Shown one piece after another: positions 43,298 through 50,991 of a stretch of DNA of 64,000 nt. The first letter of the stretch is position 1. Each line of letters opens with the position of its first letter. Where the stretch lies: contig NZ_CP075171.1 of the NCBI RefSeq assembly GCF_021379005.1, positions 682,001 to 746,000 of the forward strand, in the 5' to 3' direction. The position numbers and the translations under genes were made by a program. The notes beneath the pieces were generated by a model. That model worked only from the letters and a program-made list of their open reading frames with translations. It did not search any database and was not told the DNA's origin. This stretch comes from Leptodesmis sichuanensis A121 (GTDB lineage Bacteria; Cyanobacteriota; Cyanobacteriia; Leptolyngbyales; Leptolyngbyaceae).

Positions 43298-44788
43298 GTG
43301 CGATCGACGGCGATCTTTGCGTCTACATTGGTTGCTTCGGCTGTGAATCAAGACCTGGTAAATCAACTCGCGACTGAATACCCGTGGCCAGAGGTTGCGG
43401 GGCGGTTACTGTCCGTTTTTTTGCTGATTGCTATCAATGCATTTTTCGTTACGGCTGAGTTTTCCATTGTCTCAGTCCGGCGATCGCGCATTAATCAACT
43501 GGTAGGGGCGGGAGACATTCAGGCCAAAACGGTACAGGACTTGCAGCGTAGCATTGATCGGTTGCTCTCCACTACCCAACTGGGAATTACCCTTTCCAGT
43601 TTGGCGTTGGGATGGATCAGTGAAACCGCCATGGCCGGGTTAATGGCTTACTGGCTGACCCACTTACCCTTACCGCCTGCCCTGAATCAGACCATCTCCC
43701 ATTCTCTGGCTCTTCCCCTAACCTTTCTGGTGATTGCCTATCTGCAAATCGTTTTGGGAGAACTGTGCCCCAAGTCGGTGGCATTGTTGTATTCCGAAGA
43801 ACTGGCCCGCTTTCTGGGGGCACCCAGTCTGGCGATCGCCCGCATCTTCAACCCCTTTATCTGGATTCTTAACCAATCGACCCGGCTGCTGCTGCGCTTA
43901 GTCGGCATTCAATACACCGGGCAGGGATGGTATAACCAGGTGACTCCAGAAGAACTCCAGTTAATTATTACCACTTCCAGTGAATCGACGGGGCTGGAAG
44001 CGGAAGAACGGCAGTTACTCCAGAATGTTTTTGAATTTGGGGAAGTGATCACAGGGGAAGTGATGATTCCCCGCACCAGTATTGTCGCTATCCCCAGTGA
44101 TGCCACCCTCAGAACCTTATTACAGGAAGTGGCGGCATCAGGCCATTCTCGCTATCCGGTAATGGGTGAGTCTTTGGATGATATTCGCGGCCTGATCCAC
44201 TTCAAGGAACTGGCAGAACCCCTGTCCCAAAATGCCCAATGGCTCGATCAATCGATTGAGCCGTGGATCCGGCCAGCACGCTTTGTGCCTGAATATACGC
44301 CCTTAAGTGAACTGTTAGCCTTGATGCAGCGATCGGGACAACCGATGGTTCTGGTCGTAGATGAATTTGGAGGCACGGCGGGTTTGGTCACAATTGAAGA
44401 TGTAGTCGCTGAAATCCTGGGTGATTCCGTTGAACCCGATAGCACGGAAGAGCCAACGATTCGCATTCTGGATGATCAAACCTTTTTGGTGCAGGCACAA
44501 GTGGATCTGGAAGAAGTGAATGAGGTACTGCACCTGGATTTGCCCCTCACCGATGAGTACCAAACCCTGGGAGGCTTTGTTCTGTTCCGCCTGCAACGGA
44601 TTCCACAACCTGGCGAAGTGATGCATTACGGTGGCTATGAGTTTATGGTGACGGCAGCGGAAGGGCCAAGACTGGATCAGATTCGGATTCATCGCCTGGA
44701 ACCCTCCGAAACTACGCTGGAAGATGACTTGAATCGGGACAATCACAAAGATCCGATCAGCGATCGCCCATCAGCACCAGATCAATAG
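43298..44788 (+). CDS. CNNM/CorC-type membrane protein with CBS domains
   Basis: A 496-residue protein. The DUF21/CNNM membrane domain (residues about 30-210, four hydrophobic helices) includes NAFFVTAEFSIVSVRRSRIN and QLGITLSSLALGWI. A tandem CBS pair (about 220-345) contains VMIPRTSIVAIPSDATLRTL and MVLVVDEFGGTAGLVTIEDV. A CorC/HlyC C-terminal domain (about 355-470) has NEVLHLDLPLTDEYQTLGG. Relatives move or regulate Mg2+ and other divalent ions; the hemolysin name used for them is historical. The start is GTG at 43298. It probably shares a transcript with the 42600 gene. Confidence 0.88.
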   Translation: MRSTAIFASTLVASAVNQDLVNQLATEYPWPEVAGRLLSVFLLIAINAFFVTAEFSIVSVRRSRINQLVGAGDIQAKTVQDLQRSIDRLLSTTQLGITLSSLALGWISETAMAGLMAYWLTHLPLPPALNQTISHSLALPLTFLVIAYLQIVLGELCPKSVALLYSEELARFLGAPSLAIARIFNPFIWILNQSTRLLLRLVGIQYTGQGWYNQVTPEELQLIITTSSESTGLEAEERQLLQNVFEFGEVITGEVMIPRTSIVAIPSDATLRTLLQEVAASGHSRYPVMGESLDDIRGLIHFKELAEPLSQNAQWLDQSIEPWIRPARFVPEYTPLSELLALMQRSGQPMVLVVDEFGGTAGLVTIEDVVAEILGDSVEPDSTEEPTIRILDDQTFLVQAQVDLEEVNEVLHLDLPLTDEYQTLGGFVLFRLQRIPQPGEVMHYGGYEFMVTAAEGPRLDQIRIHRLEPSETTLEDDLNRDNHKDPISDRPSAPDQ

Positions 44789-44902
44789 CGCTATGGATGA
44801 GCGATCATTGAGCAATGACCAGGGACAATTAAAGCCATGAATTTAGACTGTCAGGAGAACTCCAGAAGGGGTAGGATACAGATAGTTCACAGAATTTAAC
44901 AA

Positions 44903-45229
44903 ATGGTAGAACGTCCTATCAAAAAGTCTGAGCGGTTAGCCAAAGCCGCTGCAGCAGGTGAGAATGTTAGCGCTCAGCCGTCTGAGCGTAGTGATACCCG
45001 TTCCGATCGGCGGAAGGGAGGCAAGGGCAAGGGCAAAGGAGGGTCGCGGCAGGAAGCACCCAAGCCACCCGTCAATCCGGCTTTAATGCGCGGGCCAAAA
45101 CCCGTGAAACCCCAACCCGAACCAGAGGCACCACCGGAACCCGAAGTGACTGCTGAAACAGTTGCCGAAGAGAGTGCAGAGGCCGCTGTAGAAACTCCGA
45201 TTGAGGAGAATGCAGAAACGCCAGCTTAA
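44903..45229 (+). CDS. Small disordered Lys/Glu/Pro-rich protein
   Basis: A 108-residue protein of low complexity. The start MVERPIKKSERLAKAA is basic. A Gly/Lys-rich block (RRKGGKGKGKGG) leads to PPVNPALMRGPKPVKPQPEPE and an acidic Glu/Ala/Thr-rich tail. No globular domain is visible. The segment NPALMRGPKPVK looks conserved, and I recall similar short proteins from cyanobacteria. The charge gradient could suit RNA, ribosome or membrane contacts, but function is unknown. TAGGATA near 44873 could be its -10 element. Confidence 0.6.
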   Translation: MVERPIKKSERLAKAAAAGENVSAQPSERSDTRSDRRKGGKGKGKGGSRQEAPKPPVNPALMRGPKPVKPQPEPEAPPEPEVTAETVAEESAEAAVETPIEENAETPA

Positions 45230-45284
45230 AGTTTAGAGCCTGCAGAGCCTGCACCCGGTAGCGTAGCTGAGGGGCAAATTACCT

Positions 45285-46223
45285 TCATTTCTTTAAAGCA
45301 TTGATGGCCTCTCGTAAATTGCCCTGATGCTGCGCTAACAGTTGATCGCTCTCCTGCTGATCCAACTTTGTCCAGTGCATCAACAGAGCCAGTTTTACCC
45401 TGCGTCCACTGCGTTCCAGGAGATATCCGGCCTCTTCTCGACTTAAATCCGTCAGGTCACAGATAATTCGCAAAGCGCGATCGTGGAGTTTGGTATTGGT
45501 CACCGCTACATCCACCATGCGATTACCGTAGACCTTTCCCAATTGCACCATGACACCCGTTGAAAGAATATTCAGGGCCAGCTTTGTTGCGGTGCCTGCC
45601 TTGAGTCGGGTCGATCCCGCTAGAACTTCCGGTCCCACCAGTAATCGGATGTCGATGTCTACCTGAGCACTCACCTGCTCCGCTGGCACACAGGCCATAA
45701 AGATGGTCGTCGCTCCTCGTTGGCGGGCTGCCTGTAACGCTCCCTGCACATAAGGAGTCGTGCCGCCTGCTGTAATGCCAACTACTACATCCAGTTCGGT
45801 GACATGGCGATGCGCGATCGCAGCAGATCCATCCTCGGCTCGATCTTCCAGATCTTCTGAGCTACGAATCAGCGCCCCAGCTCCTCCAGCAATAATCCCC
45901 TGCACCAGTTCGGGATCCGTACAGAAGGTAGGTGGACATTCGGCAGCATCCAGCACTCCCAGGCGGCCACTGGTTCCCGCTCCTACATAAAATAGCCGTC
46001 CTCCCTGGCGCAAAGCGGCTGCCGTCCGGGTGATGGCGGCGGCTAATTCCAGACGGGCACCTGCGATCGCCTCTAACACCCTGGCATCTTCCTGATTAAA
46101 CAGATCTACCAACTCCAAAGGACTCAGTTGATCTAAGTTCTGGCTATTGGGATTGGCCTGCTCCGTCAGCAAATGTCCCCGTTCTTGCCCTACTGTCCAT
46201 TGTCCATTAGTCACAATCTGCAA
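45285..46223 (-). CDS. murQ: N-acetylmuramic acid 6-phosphate etherase
   Basis: A 312-residue enzyme that splits the lactyl ether of MurNAc-6-phosphate during cell-wall recycling in the cytoplasm. The start RGHLLTEQANPNSQNLDQLS and the SIS-domain segments GRLFYVGAGTSGRLGVLDAA, GITAGGTTPYVQGAL and LAGSTRLKAGTATKLALN are diagnostic. Length fits MurQ and excludes the longer GlmS-like SIS enzymes. The gene begins 8 bases after the stop of the DUF3110 gene, so the two form an operon. Confidence 0.95.
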   Translation of the reverse strand: MQIVTNGQWTVGQERGHLLTEQANPNSQNLDQLSPLELVDLFNQEDARVLEAIAGARLELAAAITRTAAALRQGGRLFYVGAGTSGRLGVLDAAECPPTFCTDPELVQGIIAGGAGALIRSSEDLEDRAEDGSAAIAHRHVTELDVVVGITAGGTTPYVQGALQAARQRGATTIFMACVPAEQVSAQVDIDIRLLVGPEVLAGSTRLKAGTATKLALNILSTGVMVQLGKVYGNRMVDVAVTNTKLHDRALRIICDLTDLSREEAGYLLERSGRRVKLALLMHWTKLDQQESDQLLAQHQGNLREAINALKK

Positions 46224-46231
46224 TCCACCTT

Positions 46232-46627
46232 TTATAACAATCCTTCCAACCTGCGCCGGATTTTGTCTAACTCATCATTCGCCATTGACGTTTCTTTTGG
46301 TTGGTCAGCAGCCAGTTCCCAGTCCGTTTGGGTCACATTGGTTTCTGGAGGGGCCAGCAGCAGCCGTTCTGCATCCGATTGGGGGACGAACCCTTTAGGA
46401 ACAAGCTGGCACTCATAGCCTGCCCCCTCACAGAACTCCTCAATTTCCTCCTGATCTAGAGACTCTACAGAAGCAGTCGGGAAGTCCTGAGCTTCCAGCA
46501 GGAGGGCATAGCGAGTGGCATCATCTTCCTCTTCAAACATCAGCACCAGATTGCGATCGCCGATCTGCAACGTATGCAGCCCCTCATTTTCCGTCCCAAC
46601 ATTAAACAGCAGTACAAATACTTGCAT
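46232..46627 (-). CDS. DUF3110 domain protein
   Basis: A 131-residue protein whose first about 85 residues (MQVFVLLFNVGTENEGLHTL, LVLMFEEEDDATRYALLLEA) match DUF3110, a family of cyanobacteria and plastids with unknown function. The rest is acidic and ends in a short helix (NDELDKIRRRLEGLL). The ATG at 46627 is preferred because DUF3110 proteins start at this segment; the frame reaches 46657 without domain content. murQ follows 8 bases downstream. The link between the two is not known. Confidence 0.82.
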   Translation of the reverse strand: MQVFVLLFNVGTENEGLHTLQIGDRNLVLMFEEEDDATRYALLLEAQDFPTASVESLDQEEIEEFCEGAGYECQLVPKGFVPQSDAERLLLAPPETNVTQTDWELAADQPKETSMANDELDKIRRRLEGLL

Positions 46628-46748
46628 GGTTCCAGGTGCTCTTAAACCGTCGTTCATCCATATTACTGGCAGATTACGCGATTAACCTTCCCTTATCTCT
46701 CACGCTAGACTGACGAAGAAACAGAATTATGAATGTTGAATTTTGGCT

Positions 46749-46821
46749 TAAACCTTGTCCAAGTCCAGAACCGGAGTTTTTCCTATGGGAAAACGACCAT
46801 TCTCTAGCTGGCCTTGGTTTA
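46749..46821 (+). repeat. Palindromic dispersed repeat, family A, copy 6
   Basis: TAAACCTTGTCCAAGTCCAG...CTGGCCTTGGTTTA, 73 bp, between the divergent DUF3110 and DUF255 genes. It is followed directly by an A/T-rich tandem repeat. Confidence 0.85.
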
Positions 46822-46862
46822 GAACTTAAAACTCAAAACTCAAGACTTAAAACTTAAAACTC
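46822..46862 (+). repeat. Short tandem repeat (ACTTAAA/ACTCAAA type)
   Basis: GAACTTAAAACTCAAAACTC and AAGACTTAAAACTTAAAACTC units run to within 8 bases of the next ATG (46870) and displace any Shine-Dalgarno sequence. Confidence 0.5.
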
Positions 46863-46869
46863 TTTCCCT

Positions 46870-48945
46870 ATGTCCAACCGTCTGGCCCACGCAAACAGTC
46901 TTTACCTCCGCAAGCACGCAGAGAATCCGATCGATTGGTGGTTCTGGTGTGATGAAGCACTGGAAACGGCCCGGCGGGAGAATAAGCCAATTTTTCTCTC
47001 TGTTGGCTATTCCAGTTGTCACTGGTGTACTGTCATGGAAGGAGAGGCGTTTTCAGATCCGGCGATCGCGGCCTATATGAACGCCAACTTTTTGCCCATC
47101 AAAGTAGACCGGGAGGAACGCCCGGATCTGGACAGCATTTATATGCAGGCAGTGCAGATGATGACGGGGCAGGGGGGCTGGCCGCTGAACGTGTTTCTTG
47201 CTCCAGATGATTTAGTCCCCTTCTACGGAGGGACTTACTTTCCCGTGGAGCCGCGCTTTGGCCGACCAGGATTTTTACAGGTGTTGCAGGCCGTCCGCCG
47301 CTATTACGACAGTGAAAAAGCAAAGCTGCGATCGATTAAGGAAGAAATTCTCAATAACCTGCAAGGCTCCACCATTCTGCCAGTAGGCCAGGAATTAGAT
47401 CCGACCTTGCTGCGGCAGGGATTGGAATACAGTAGCGGCGTACTGTCCTCCAAATCGATGGGGCCAAGTTTTCCCATGATTCCTTATGCAGAAGCCGCTG
47501 CCAGAGCAAGACGGTTCACGGGAGAATCCCGGTATGATGCCAGGGAAGTAACTTTGCAACGAGGACTGGATCTGGCCCTGGGAGGCATTTTTGATCAGGT
47601 TGCCGGCGGCTTTCATCGCTACACGGTAGATCCCACCTGGACGGTGCCCCACTTTGAGAAAATGCTCTATGACAATGGGCAAATCATGGAGTATCTGGCC
47701 AATCTGTGGAGTGCTGGCGAACAGGAACCCGCTTTTGAACGGGCGATCGCGCTCACGGTGCAATGGCTGCAACGGGAAATGACGGCTCCTGAAGGCTACT
47801 TCTATGCCGCTCAGGATGCGGACAGCTTCACCACACCCAACGAGGTCGAACCGGAAGAAGGAGCTTTTTACGTCTGGAGTGCTCAGGAACTGAAAGCTCT
47901 TCTAACTCCAGAAGAATTTACGGAACTGCAGGAACAATTCACCGTCACAGAAGCCGGAAATTTTGAAGGCTACAATGTCTTGCAACGGCAGCAGCAGGGA
48001 CACCTGAGCGATCGCCTGAAAACCGCCCTCGGCAAACTCTTTCAAGTCCGCTATGGCACTCCTGCCACCAGCCTGACTACCTTTCCCCCCGCCCGCAATA
48101 ATCAAGAAGCCAAATCCATATCCTGGCCCGGTCGCATTCCCCCCGTCACCGACACCAAAATGATCGTCGCCTGGAATAGTTTGATGATTTCCGGTCTGGC
48201 ACGAGCTGCCGTCGTCTTCCAGCGACCCTCCTACCTGGAACTCGCCGCCAGAGCCACCACTTTTATCCTGGAGCATCAGTGGGTCGAGGGTCGCTTTCAC
48301 CGCATCAACTACAACGGCCAAGCTGACGTTCTTGCCCAATCCGAAGACTACGCCCTGTTCATCAAAGCCTTATTAGATCTCCATCAAGCCAGCCAGGGAC
48401 TGGATCGAATTCAACATTCAACATTCAACATTCAACATTCCGACTGGCTCAGTCCGGCCCTGCAACTGCAAGCTGAGTTCAATGAGTTTCTCTGGAGTGT
48501 GGAAATGGGCGGCTACTACAATACCGATGCCAGCAGCGATTTATTGGTACGGGAACGGAGTTATGTAGACAACGCTACTCCTGCCGCCAATGGCATTGCT
48601 GCCGCCAATTTAGTCCGGCTTACCCTGTTGACGGATGATCTGGGTTATTTAGATCAAGCTGAAGCAACTTTGCAGGCTTTTGGCAGTGTCATGGAGCGAT
48701 CGCCCCAGGCCTGTCCCAGCTTGTTCTCAGCGCTCGACTGGCTCCAAAATCAAACCCTGGTTCGTACCAACGCTACCCAAATCGTTGCTCTCTCCCAGCA
48801 ATACCTGCCAACTGTAATGTTTACCGTTGCTCCAAACCTCCCAGAAAATGCAGTAGGGCTGGTGTGCCAGGGACTCAGTTGTCAGGAACCCGCTCGTACT
48901 CAAGAGCAAATGATGGAGCAATTGCGGCTCAGGATCATGTTCTAG
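46870..48945 (+). CDS. DUF255 thioredoxin-domain protein (YyaL/SSP411 family)
   Basis: A 691-residue cytoplasmic protein. An N-terminal thioredoxin-like domain (residues 1-170) has the family start MSNRLAHANSLYLRKHAENP and a CxxC in VGYSSCHWCTVME. An alpha/alpha-barrel region follows with HRYTVDPTWTVPHFEKMLYDN, SQEDYALFIKAL-like and YVDNATPAANG segments. Homologues occur from bacteria to humans without a settled reaction. Near residues 514-525 the sequence RIQHSTFNIQHS is encoded by four tandem ATTCAAC heptamers, an in-frame repeat insert between two conserved parts. The gene lacks a visible ribosome binding site. Confidence 0.88.
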   Translation: MSNRLAHANSLYLRKHAENPIDWWFWCDEALETARRENKPIFLSVGYSSCHWCTVMEGEAFSDPAIAAYMNANFLPIKVDREERPDLDSIYMQAVQMMTGQGGWPLNVFLAPDDLVPFYGGTYFPVEPRFGRPGFLQVLQAVRRYYDSEKAKLRSIKEEILNNLQGSTILPVGQELDPTLLRQGLEYSSGVLSSKSMGPSFPMIPYAEAAARARRFTGESRYDAREVTLQRGLDLALGGIFDQVAGGFHRYTVDPTWTVPHFEKMLYDNGQIMEYLANLWSAGEQEPAFERAIALTVQWLQREMTAPEGYFYAAQDADSFTTPNEVEPEEGAFYVWSAQELKALLTPEEFTELQEQFTVTEAGNFEGYNVLQRQQQGHLSDRLKTALGKLFQVRYGTPATSLTTFPPARNNQEAKSISWPGRIPPVTDTKMIVAWNSLMISGLARAAVVFQRPSYLELAARATTFILEHQWVEGRFHRINYNGQADVLAQSEDYALFIKALLDLHQASQGLDRIQHSTFNIQHSDWLSPALQLQAEFNEFLWSVEMGGYYNTDASSDLLVRERSYVDNATPAANGIAAANLVRLTLLTDDLGYLDQAEATLQAFGSVMERSPQACPSLFSALDWLQNQTLVRTNATQIVALSQQYLPTVMFTVAPNLPENAVGLVCQGLSCQEPARTQEQMMEQLRLRIMF

Positions 48946-49300
48946 ACTGGTTGTTTTGGGCTAGATGGTCAAACCAAATTCATGACGGTTGATAAACAGC
49001 CCCATAAGCATATTTCTAGGACTACCATAGTTGCTTTGTGCAGAAAAGGGCGATCGCAGTTAAGGGATGGGGATCAATGGCGATCGCCCCAAACATGGAA
49101 ATCTGCAAACTCCTGAAGTTGCTCTCCCCAGCTATAAGTAAAGAAGCCGTGAGAGCGCTGTTTACTGGGAAGCCATCTCATAATTCAAACAGGATTGCTA
49201 TATCTGCACAATACTGGAGGAAGTTGTGTACAAAACCTTACCTAAGGTAGAAGTCCTTAATCTTACCCAAGACAGAGGTAAGTCAAGTTAACTGACCGTT
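48946..49300. other. Intergenic region with no recognised gene
   Basis: A 70-codon plus-strand frame from 49038 has no recognisable content. Two GGCGATCGC-type HIP1 sites lie near 49050 and 49080. Near 49230-49245 ACCTTACCTAAGGT forms a short palindrome. I see nothing else. Confidence 0.4.
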
Positions 49301-49332
49301 AAAAACCCCTTCTTCAATTTGAGGAAGGGGTT
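49301..49332 (-). terminator. Rho-independent terminator
   Basis: On the minus strand AACCCCTTCCTC pairs with GAAGAAGGGGTT around AAATT and is followed by TTTTT. It lies 27 bp past the stop of the low-temperature-induced-type gene and ends its transcript. Confidence 0.85.
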
Positions 49333-49358
49333 CTAATTTCTAACTATTGAGCCAGCAA

Positions 49359-49709
49359 TTACTTCGTTACCTGATCCAGAGCTTTCTCAATTTCTTCCTT
49401 AAAAGAGGTTGCTTGTTGAGAATTTTCAGGTCGCTTCATCTTTTCAATGTCAGCCGCTCCCTGTACGGCATTGATATGACCTTCATTAGCTTTTGATTGG
49501 ATCTTTTCGAGGGACAAAGGAGGATTTCTCAAAGCCTCTTCTGATTCCTTATAAATTCCCTTGAGTTGAGTTTCGCCTTCGGAGGTTCGGCTCTGAGACC
49601 CTTGCATGGCAAAAGCAGGGCCAGTTGCGGCTAGAAACAGGACAACACAAGCAACAATAGCAACTAAAAAGCGCAGGGGACGAAAGATTTGTAAATTCAT
49701 AAACTCCAT
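49359..49709 (-). CDS. Exported small protein of the low-temperature-induced type
   Basis: A 116-residue protein with a signal peptide (hydrophobic FLVAIVACVVLFLAATG, cleavage after AFA near residue 30). The mature part has RTSEGETQLKGIYKESEEAL, SLEKIQSKANEGHINAVQGA and EKMKRPENSQQATSF. I recall these segments from cyanobacterial proteins annotated as low-temperature-induced or periplasmic lipoprotein-like, with no known activity. The ATG at 49709 is chosen because GGAGG lies 8 bases upstream. It has its own terminator. Cold regulation is only a family-name inference. Confidence 0.7.
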   Translation of the reverse strand: MEFMNLQIFRPLRFLVAIVACVVLFLAATGPAFAMQGSQSRTSEGETQLKGIYKESEEALRNPPLSLEKIQSKANEGHINAVQGAADIEKMKRPENSQQATSFKEEIEKALDQVTK

Positions 49710-49925
49710 TCTGTTGACCTCCGAATTTTTTGACAATTGAAAGCGTAAAAGTTAACTGTATCGGATATGTTTTTTATACTGAAAATGCTGACCAGGACAA
49801 ATCAATCTATAGATAGAATCTTCTTTGTGCAAGAGTACGAGAACGATTTAAAGTAAACAAGATTGTTTGATTTGAATTGATGCTTTCCCGCGATCGCATC
49901 CATGAGTACTTAGATGTAGACCTGG

Positions 49926-50269
49926 CTGATTGACTGACAAAAATTCTGCAAGGCTCAAGTCGAGAGCATGTCACCTTTGCAGGCCCTCATCCCCCAGCCT
50001 CTTCTCCCAACCTGGGAGAAGAGGGGCCGAGCCATCTCAAAGTCCCTCTCTCAATTTGGGAGAGGGATTTAGGGTGAGGGCAAAAGTGACATGCACCCCT
50101 CAAGTCTCTGTTGTCAAACCGCCCAAAAATAAATTTTGGGCTAACACGCAAGTCCATGCAAATGGACTGAAACTCTTGTCCAGTCGTCTTTAGATGACTT
50201 TGGCTATGAGCCAGGAAATTGATTTCCTGGTGGTGCAGCGGGTGTTCAGGAGATTTGTCAGTCAATCAG
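49926..50269. mobile_element. 200-bp MITE-like element, family D, copy 2, with family C nested inside
   Basis: The ends CTGATTGACTGACAAA and TTTGTCAGTCAATCAG are perfect 16-bp inverted repeats. GTAGACCTGG, exact over 10 bp, flanks the element at 49916-49925 and 50270-50279. The body matches 38913-39112, but a 137-bp family C element interrupts it at 49962-50098. Confidence 0.88.
49962..50098 (-). mobile_element. 137-bp MITE-like element, family C, copy 3, inside family D
   Basis: The copy is inverted relative to copies 1 and 2 and exactly 137 bp like copy 1. CTCAAGTC flanks it at 49954-49961 and 50099-50106. The uninterrupted family D copy reads CTCAAATC once at this place, confirming insertion with an 8-9-bp duplication. 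Confidence 0.88.
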
Positions 50270-50567
50270 GTAGACCTGGTTACCTGGGGCCTAAATCCTC
50301 AAGCATACTTTCGAGCAGTGGGAATCCTTCAGTCTTTGGAACCTGAAATTTCAATTGATTTAGTCGAAGCAGAATCGGATCTTCAAAGAATTCTGCGTGA
50401 AATTGAAGCAACCAGTGTAATTTTGTGAGTCGGGATGCTGCTGTATTAGCAGTACGAATCCGGTCTGAGTTAGCAACAGGGAGGTTGATTACGGGTGGCA
50501 TCAAATCCCCGACTTTTCTGCTGGAATCCTTAATTCCTTGGTTTTCCTCAAAAGTCGGGAATTTGTC

Positions 50568-50852
50568 TTAAACTTCAACTTTTACGCCTTTCCAGAAGGC
50601 AATGTAGCCTTTAATGTTTTTGGCGGCATCTTTAGGATCGGGGTAGTACCAGGCCGCATCTTTGTTGGTCTGACCATCGACTTCGATCGTGTAGTAACTG
50701 GCGACCCCTTTCCAGGGACAGGTCGTGTGAGTATTACTCTCCTTGAAGTACTGAGAGTTAATCGCATCAGGCGGAAAATACTGATTGCCTTCTACCACTT
50801 CACAGCGATCGCTTTCGGCCAGCACAGCATCATTCCAAATTGCTCTTGGCAT
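50568..50852 (-). CDS. DUF427 domain protein
   Basis: A 94-residue single-domain protein. VEGNQYFPPDAINSQYFKES, HTTCPWKGVASYYTIEVDGQ and AWYYPDPKDAAKNIKGYIAF are the standard DUF427 landmarks, including the TxCPWKG motif. The family is widespread and small; its function is not settled. The start at 50852 (MPRAIWNDAVLAES) is preferred to a TTG six bases upstream. It is divergent from the acyl-ACP synthetase gene. Confidence 0.9.
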   Translation of the reverse strand: MPRAIWNDAVLAESDRCEVVEGNQYFPPDAINSQYFKESNTHTTCPWKGVASYYTIEVDGQTNKDAAWYYPDPKDAAKNIKGYIAFWKGVKVEV

Positions 50853-50991
50853 AACCAAAGGGATTCCGCAACGTCAAGAAAAGCCTAACGAACAGTGGCC
50901 TCATTCGACAATAGCCAAAATCAATTCTGTCTATCAAAAAAACTTCTCCATCCAGGACACATTAGGCTGAAAATCAGGCTACATCCTTAGA

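Larger units (their letters stand above)
49880..50428 (+). pseudogene. Nucleotidyltransferase-like gene remnant split by nested repeats
   Basis: Removing 49926-50269 and one copy of the 10-bp duplication joins an open frame of 64 codons: MLSRDRIHEYLDVDLVTWGL, then LNPQAYFRAVGILQSL, EPEISIDLVEAESD and a terminal IEATSVIL. DVDLVTWG resembles the second-Asp strand region of MNT-type minimal nucleotidyltransferases, though the GS-X10-DxD start motif is missing. The remnant was probably already truncated when the family D element entered. No antitoxin/HEPN partner is adjacent. The family match is by eye and moderate. Confidence 0.5.

Noticed and set aside
49038-49250. 70-codon frame after the DUF255 gene
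   Set aside because: No ribosome site, no recognisable domain, composition typical of chance frames.
50219-50428. 69-codon frame starting inside the family D repeat
   Set aside because: The start lies in the repeat. The real downstream part belongs to the nucleotidyltransferase-like remnant starting at 49880.
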